Shown one piece after another: positions 57,851 through 64,000 of a stretch of DNA of 64,000 nucleotides. The notes under the pieces were generated by a model. The model did no database searches, was not told the DNA's origin, and was given only the letters and a program-made list of their open reading frames with translations. Made by a program: the position numbers and the translations under genes. How positions within the stretch are numbered: the stretch's first letter is position 1; every line of letters starts with the position of its first letter. The DNA is from Corinectria fuckeliana. Taxonomy: Eukaryota; Ascomycota; Sordariomycetes; Hypocreales; Nectriaceae. Where the stretch lies: contig WPDH01000100.1 of NCBI GenBank assembly GCA_019137255.1, forward strand, positions 496,001 to 560,000. Reading direction: 5' to 3'.

Positions 57851-60800
57851 GCCTCGCCTTAGTAACACTTAGGCTACTTATATAGTTTCACTTATTAATA
57901 GAAGGGGGTCTAAGTAACCTAAATTAGTTAGAATAGTATAATAATAATAATAATAATTCTTTTAGTATTAAACTAATATTATTTTAAGTCTTATTATTTA
58001 TTTTTAAATTTTTATTTTTATAATATTTATTATAGTTTAGGCTTTACTTAGCTTAAGCTAAATAAAAAAGTTATTTACTAAAAGGTAATAAGACTTAGCT
58101 ACTAAGTTAGTTAGCAGCTTATATAAGTATTTAAGTCTAATAGGTAGAAAGCTCTGCTTTTTCTCTTTTCTTTCTTTTTTTTTTTTTTTTAGCTTTATTA
58201 ATATTAATCTTTTTAACCTTTTATAAATATTTAATAGCTACTCTTATTATATTTTAGTTATACTCTTAAAATCTATTTTAACCTAAGTATCTTTTTTTAT
58301 AAACCTTTTTTACCTTCTTTCTACTCTTATATTATTATTATATTATATATAATAAGCAGAATAGTTAAAATAAAAGATATTATAATTATAAACTATTTTT
58401 TTTCTTCTTTTAAGAAAATCTTTTACTATAAAACCTACTCTTACTATAAGCTAAGCCTAGTATAAAAATAACCTATAATTAATTTAAAAATCTTATTATT
58501 AAGATTAAATATAAACTTAAAGTAATTATTCTAAAAGCTACTTTTCTCTTAGTCTAAAAAATAGTAATAGTCTTAGCTAATACTACTATAAGCTATACTT
58601 AATATATAAGTAGTAAGATTCTAATCTTACTATCTCTTATAAAAATAATTATAATTACTATTAAAAAAGTAATATTAACTATCTTTTAGAAAACACTTAT
58701 TAAGGCTTTAATTTAAGCTTAAGTTACTTATAATAAGAGAATATTTTAGCTTTTAATAATACTACTATTAAAAGTAATTCTCTCTTATCTTAGTAAGAAG
58801 ATTATTATTAAGTTATATAGTATAGCTCTTAATATTATATCTTATATACTATTAGATATTATAATAATTATTAATTATACCTTCTTAAGAGATTATCTTT
58901 TACTTATAATAGTTTTATATTATCTTCTTAGTAAGAATATTATAATTCTTATTTATAAACTAACTATAAATCTCCTAAAGAATAATACTTAGATTTATAC
59001 TATTTTTAATATAAGTATATATTAGGTTTTAAAATAGTTTATAATAGTTATTAAAAAAGTTTTAACTAGCTATATAAAAGGTTTACTTAAGAATCTTATA
59101 GTAAATATTTAATAAGTAAATAGTATTAAGATATATATTATAAAACTATTATAAANNCTATTATAAAGCTACTATATAGCTAAATCTTATTAGTTACTAG
59201 TTATATATAAGGGTTAGTCTTACTAGGGTGTAAATATAAAGATTATAAAGGTAGGTATTAGTATATTATAAAGCTTTCACTTAATAAGTATTTAGTAAGT
59301 GCTTATCTAGTATTCTTAAAGAGGCTGCTAGCCTACTATTTAGGCGAGCCCTAAAGTTAAGCCCTAAAGGCTTATATTAGGTGTTAATAGAGTTAGCACT
59401 AACTATTATAATTACTCTCTCTCCCTCTAAGCCTTATCCTAAGGTGTTATTCTTTATAAGGGGAAGTTTATTATTTTCCTATATATATAGTGGTTTACTA
59501 ACTATATAGAAATAATATAGCCTGTTATTAGGTTTATTATAATCTAAGTGTTATACAAGTGGTTATTAGGCTATTATATAGGGGCCTACTTATTTTACAC
59601 CCTAAATATTTACTTTAGGTTTTTATTTACCCTGAGTTTAGGATTCCCTCTTTCTTATAACCTTCTTTAGAACTCTCTTATTTATAGTTAATATATTAGT
59701 TTTCTCTTTTAACTTTATGTTTTTCTATTTAATTAGTTCTCGCCCTCTTAATATTATCTTCGCCTACTTACTAAGTGTTTAGCCTTTATATGCTAATATT
59801 AATCCTTAGAGTTATAGCTATAGTGCTAAAGGAGTTTTACACTTAGGCTAAAGTTAATTTCCCCTTCTTAGATAAGAAGTTTTCTAAAATACCTTCTAGT
59901 AGTATTCTCTACTCTTATTATATCTAATAGAAATACTATTCCTTCTTATATTCTTATACTTATAGTTCTTTTATTTCCTGCTATACTATCTATAAAGCCT
60001 TAAATAAGTAATATAACTAGGTATATATTATAAGTGCTTAGCAAGCTATAAGCACTTATACTAATTTTATAATAATAGATTTCTACTAAGTTAGTTCTTA
60101 TAGTATAATAGTACTAGAACTTTCTTTACTATCTTTCTTACTATAACTAGAATAATAAGAAGGAGAGTGTTTCTACTGTTAGCTACTAGTATATTATTTA
60201 TACTATTTATACTATTACTACTATATAGTAAAACCTTATTAAGTTTACTAAGAACCCTATAGGTATTTATATTTAGGGTGGTAATATATATTTATTTATA
60301 TACTAGGAAGTAGTTACTTTCACCTAGATTTAAGCTTTATATACTAAAATCAAATTTAGTTTAATTAACTATAAGAACTAGTTGGTTTTATAAGCTTAAC
60401 TAGTATTTATAACACTCTTATATTACTATAATAATTTTATCCTCTAACTCTTATTATTAGCTTTTTATACTCTAGTAGTTACTAAGTATACACTTACTAT
60501 TAGGGTGTCTAATAAGAGTTCTACTTATACTTTCCCTAATAATTTTTCTAAGGCTATTTAAGCCTCTATTGTTTAGTATTATAATAATAGGGCTCTTAAG
60601 CTATTTGTTTCTTTTATAAGTATAGCACCTCTCTGCTATAGTAACTAACTAGCTTCTAACTATTCTTATAATAATAAGAGCTTAGTATATAGTAATAGTA
60701 TGTTTAGTAATTCTTCTTATTACAGTTTAGTTTATTTTTTAGCCTCTTTTTACACCTCTTTTTATGCCTCTTATAGCTACTAGCTGCTCACCTAAGATCC

Positions 60801-62040
60801 TAAAGGAAAAGCTCTTACCTGTTCTAAAGCAGAGTGTGTTATAGCTAAGTAGTAACACTTAGAGGAGAAATAACTCTAGAAGTAAGCTTGCTAAGAGTAG
60901 AATAAGAATAATAAGAAGGAGAAAGAAATCTAGCCTTATTATAGCACTTAGGTTTATTACGCCCCTTTTTAGGCTTAAATTTTTGTTATTAGTTTAGTTT
61001 ATAGTCTAGTTTCTTTTATAGTTTTAGGCAGCTTTTATTTAGAGTTTTAGTAGTTTAGTTATTTAAGTTTATATTTAGGTTAGAAGAGGGTAAGTATTTA
61101 TCACCTAGTTGTTATTAGGTTTTTACCTATTATTAGAGATTCTTATTATCTTATTTTTTATATATACACTTTTATTATTAGTAATATTATTATACTATCT
61201 TTATTATGTTTTCTAAGTGAATTATAAGTTTCTAAGTATTATATTTTACTAGCTATTCTATCTATTTTACTAAGTAAAAGGTTTCCTCTCTTATTTTCTT
61301 ATTTATAATAATTTCTTTAACTTTCTACTTATTCTCTTCTTCTTTAAGTTCTAAAAGAGTTATTAAGCATTTATTAAGTATTCTATATGTATCTTTCTAT
61401 AGTTTAATAAGTAAGACTAAAAATATATTATATATCCTATAGTATTATTCTAGCAAGTAAACTTAATAAGCTTATTTTCTAACTCTTTTAGCTATTATAA
61501 CCTAGATAAACTTAAGTACTAATTTCTTATATTTAAATTAGAAGTTATATATAGATAGTCTTACTACTTATCCTACTTAGTATTTCTATTTAAGATGTCT
61601 TTTATTATAGTTCTTAGCTTAAGCTTTTATTACTTATTCTTAGCACTTACAGGCCTTATTACACACTTAGCGAAGGGTTTTAATACGCTTAGTCACTCCT
61701 TATATAGTGGTTTTTAAGTGTTATAGTATATACTTTACTACTCTTAAGTGATACTTATATAAGGCTTATATTAAGAATATACTAATACTACTATATTAGC
61801 TATTATTATATATAAATTCTGCTTCTAGTAATTATACTACTTATCTTTTAGGAGACTTTTTTATATAGATTTATAAATATTTCTTTATAGCTTAGTTTAT
61901 TCTCTCTATCTAGCTATTAGTCTATAAGTAGTATATAGTAGATAGTTACTAATAAGTTGCCCTCTTAATTATAAGGTCCTCTTAAAATTAGCTTATAAGA
62001 AGCTTATTTTTATTGCTTATAATCCCTTTAGGACTTCTAA
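57851..62040. other. AT-rich RIP-degenerate block, mixed repeat relics
   Basis: No open frame and extreme TpA content. Leftward it continues the flank of the inverted pair. At about 60790-60950 the plus strand reads a Lys/Glu-rich tail (PKGKALTCSKAECVIAK, then EEK, KKEKEI) like the C-terminus of a pogo-type transposase; this is weak. The 61300-62040 part likely holds the 3' portion of the Gypsy element on the minus strand. Two ambiguous bases interrupt it at 59156-59157. Confidence 0.5.
59156..59157. other. Two ambiguous bases (NN)
   Basis: The only undetermined bases in the window. Similar ACTATTATAAA strings flank both sides, so this may be an assembly join or a collapsed short repeat. Confidence 0.95.
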
Positions 62041-64000
62041 ACTTATATTTTACCTGCTTATAAAGCACTTATGCTAATTAAGCTACTATTATAGTCTTTT
62101 TATAAGAAATAAATATTATATATTTTATTATATAGTATATAATTATTAAAATTATATTATATTTCTTACTATCTGCTTATATACTATTTAGTAAACTTAT
62201 AATAAAGTCTATACTAATTTCTTAGAATAGGTATAATAGTATTAAGAGTGATTATAAATATCTATAAGGCTTATACCTTAGGGTTTTTACCTCTTAGTAT
62301 AGTTAGTAATTAGTTATATACTTAGTTATATCTTTCTTAATCTTATTCTAATAGAACTTCCTGCTAATAAGTTTTAATATCTTTATAGTTTCTATATATT
62401 CTACTTTAGGATTATTATAATACTAGTATAAGATTTTAAGTCTTAACACCTCTTATATAAAAATCACTAGTCTACTCTTAAAGAATAAGGTTTTATTCTA
62501 ATTGTAAAAGTAGTAACTTAGCTTACTAGCTGTTTATTATACTCTTACTAACTGTTATTAACAAAACTAATTATTAGCTTATAGTCTTTTAACTAGTTCT
62601 TTTAAGCATAGTAAGAGTTATAATAAGAATACTATTTTACCCTCTATAAGCTCTCTTATAATTTAGCATAAGATATATTACTCTAGATTAATAATCCTAG
62701 CTCTAGTAGAGTCCTCTTAGCTTTCTTAATAGGCTGTTTCTTACTAAGTATTCTCTAACTACTCTTAGGTTACACTAGCTTATCTTTAGGCTTAGGTGAC
62801 TATAAAGATAGACACTTTTTATATTTAACTTTTCTAGTCTTTTTAGAGAGTTTAAGGTGAGGGGTATCCCTTTTAGACTTATTATCTTATAAGGTCTTTA
62901 AGACTTGCTTACACTACTTATATATATACTCTTATAGTTTTTATCTTACCTCTAATATTAGTGATTATTTATTATATATCTAACAGCAGATCTTTAACTA
63001 TTTGTAGCTTTATTATAAGAGTAGGTAGTATATTATTATAGCTAATCTTACTCTCTATATAGTTAGGATATCTTAATAGTCTATCTGTAGGGTTTTAAAT
63101 CCTAGAGTGGTATTTAATATTAAAGTTAAAAGGTGCTAACTTATACACCTAACAAGTAAGCCTTCCTTAAAGGTCTTACACTAGTATAGTAATTACTCTC
63201 TTAAGTACTATATAGTCTATTAGTAAAAGAAATCTATCTGAAAGTCTTAGCAGGTAGTAGCTCTAATACTTAAGGCTTTTAATAATAGCTAATAGCTCTT
63301 ATTATCTTATACCCTACTATTACTTTATATTTATAAGCTTATATAATATATAGGTAATAAGTCTCTATTAATTATTAAACAGTTATATTAAGATCTCTAA
63401 GATTACTTATAAGAATATATTTATTTCTACTTATATATACTTAGTAAGGTCCTAATATTATAGAATAGTTACTAAGCAGAATACACACTTAAGAGTTTAA
63501 AATACTATTTTCTCCTCCTCTTCTTATTAAAACCTTTTAGCCCTTTTGTCTTATTTTAGCTAGGCTATTAAGAGGGTGATAATTCTAAAGTACTTTATAA
63601 TAAACTTTTAGTAGAAGTTATAAAATCCTTAAAAAACTTAAATATTTTTAATATTTTTTAGTGTTAGCTACTTAGTGATTATACAGACTTTAGAGGGGTT
63701 TATTTTTAACCCCTTCTAAGTAATAATATACTCTAAGAACTTAACTTCCTGTTAGTAAAATATATATTTTAACAGCTTAGTATATAGTTAAAAACTTTAT
63801 AGTTTATAAAGTACCTTTTTAATATTCTTAGTATACTATTCTCTAGTTTTTAAGTATATAATAATATTATCTAAGTATATAATACAGTAAGTGTTTAGCA
63901 ACCTAGTGAGTACTTAGTAAATATATACTTAGAATATAGCTAGGGTATTAGTTAATCTAAATAGCATAATAGTATATTTAAAGTAATTATATCTTATATA
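62041..64000 (-). pseudogene. RIP-degenerate Ty3/Gypsy retrotransposon pol (RT to integrase), runs off the right edge
   Basis: Read from 64000 leftward on the minus strand with RIP stops ignored. Reverse transcriptase: TIMLFRLTNTLAIF matches the VMPFGLTNAPATF block; LLNTYCIIYLDNIIIYLKT (YLDN codons 63877-63866) matches the YLDDILIYS active site, with the second Asp changed to Asn by a G-to-A transition; EVKFLEYIIT and KINPSKV follow. RNase H lies between. Integrase: LISRKFYWNKIKKDITKYI (about 62390-62330) is the zinc-finger-side block, and ISIDFIISL plus KYIIFISYKKTI (about 62230-62080) is the core. The element is on the minus strand, so gag and the 5' LTR lie to the right, outside the window. 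Non-functional. Confidence 0.82.

Noticed and set aside
59225..59603. Possible MITE bounded by AGGGTGTAAA and its inverse
   Set aside because: Inverted match is only about 11 bases and flanks show no target duplication; in AT-rich DNA this is not enough.
60790..60950. C-terminus of a pogo-type transposase
   Set aside because: Only a charged tail is readable; no catalytic Asp motif could be recognised upstream, so it is mentioned but not called.

Overview
The window is nuclear DNA of a filamentous ascomycete. The pattern (short GT-AG introns of about 37-85 nt with CTRAC-type branch sites, a fungal PROPPIN, a Ppm2/Tyw4 fusion, an MHYT sensor, and AT-rich blocks with transition-only decay) fits Pezizomycotina, probably Sordariomycetes/Hypocreales; the species is not identifiable by eye. 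The GC-balanced parts carry single-copy housekeeping genes. Two AT-rich blocks (about 15.3-18.8 kb and 55.7-64.0 kb) are transposon graveyards mutated by repeat-induced point mutation (RIP: C-to-T and G-to-A changes, very high TpA, stop codons in every frame).

Layout, left to right: tail of an unidentified gene (1-162); two unrecognised multi-exon genes on the minus strand (1276-3088 and 3532-4976); an FAD phenol-hydroxylase-type monooxygenase (6953-9050); a Ulp1-type SUMO protease (10247-13368); a complete, RIP-killed Mutator-like DNA transposon with 75-bp terminal inverted repeats and a 9-bp target duplication (15248-18922); about 6.5 kb of gene-poor DNA with simple repeats; an RGS-domain regulator of G-protein signalling (25418-27082); mitochondrial FAD glycerol-3-phosphate dehydrogenase gut2 (minus); a seven-helix MHYT sensor (minus); the wybutosine enzyme Ppm2/Tyw4 (minus), divergent from the autophagy PROPPIN atg18 (plus); a Pps1-like dual-specificity phosphatase (minus); the TFIIH helicase rad3/XPD (plus), convergent with a DDHD-domain phospholipase (minus). 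The right end holds an inverted pair of repeat copies with very different RIP damage, one copy split by a miniature LTR element (TRIM-like), and, running off the edge, a RIP-degenerate Ty3/Gypsy pol on the minus strand.

Exon-intron models were built by hand from splice signals; in every spliced model the exon lengths sum to a multiple of three. The genes are not an operon or an obvious biosynthetic cluster: their roles (SUMO processing, G-protein and membrane signalling, glycerol respiration, tRNA modification, autophagy, DNA repair, lipid metabolism) are independent. I found no tRNA, rRNA or CRISPR. The most interesting material is in the repeats: near-perfect inverted repeats on a wrecked MULE, the asymmetric RIP pair, and the nested LTR insertion whose empty site can be read from the sister copy.
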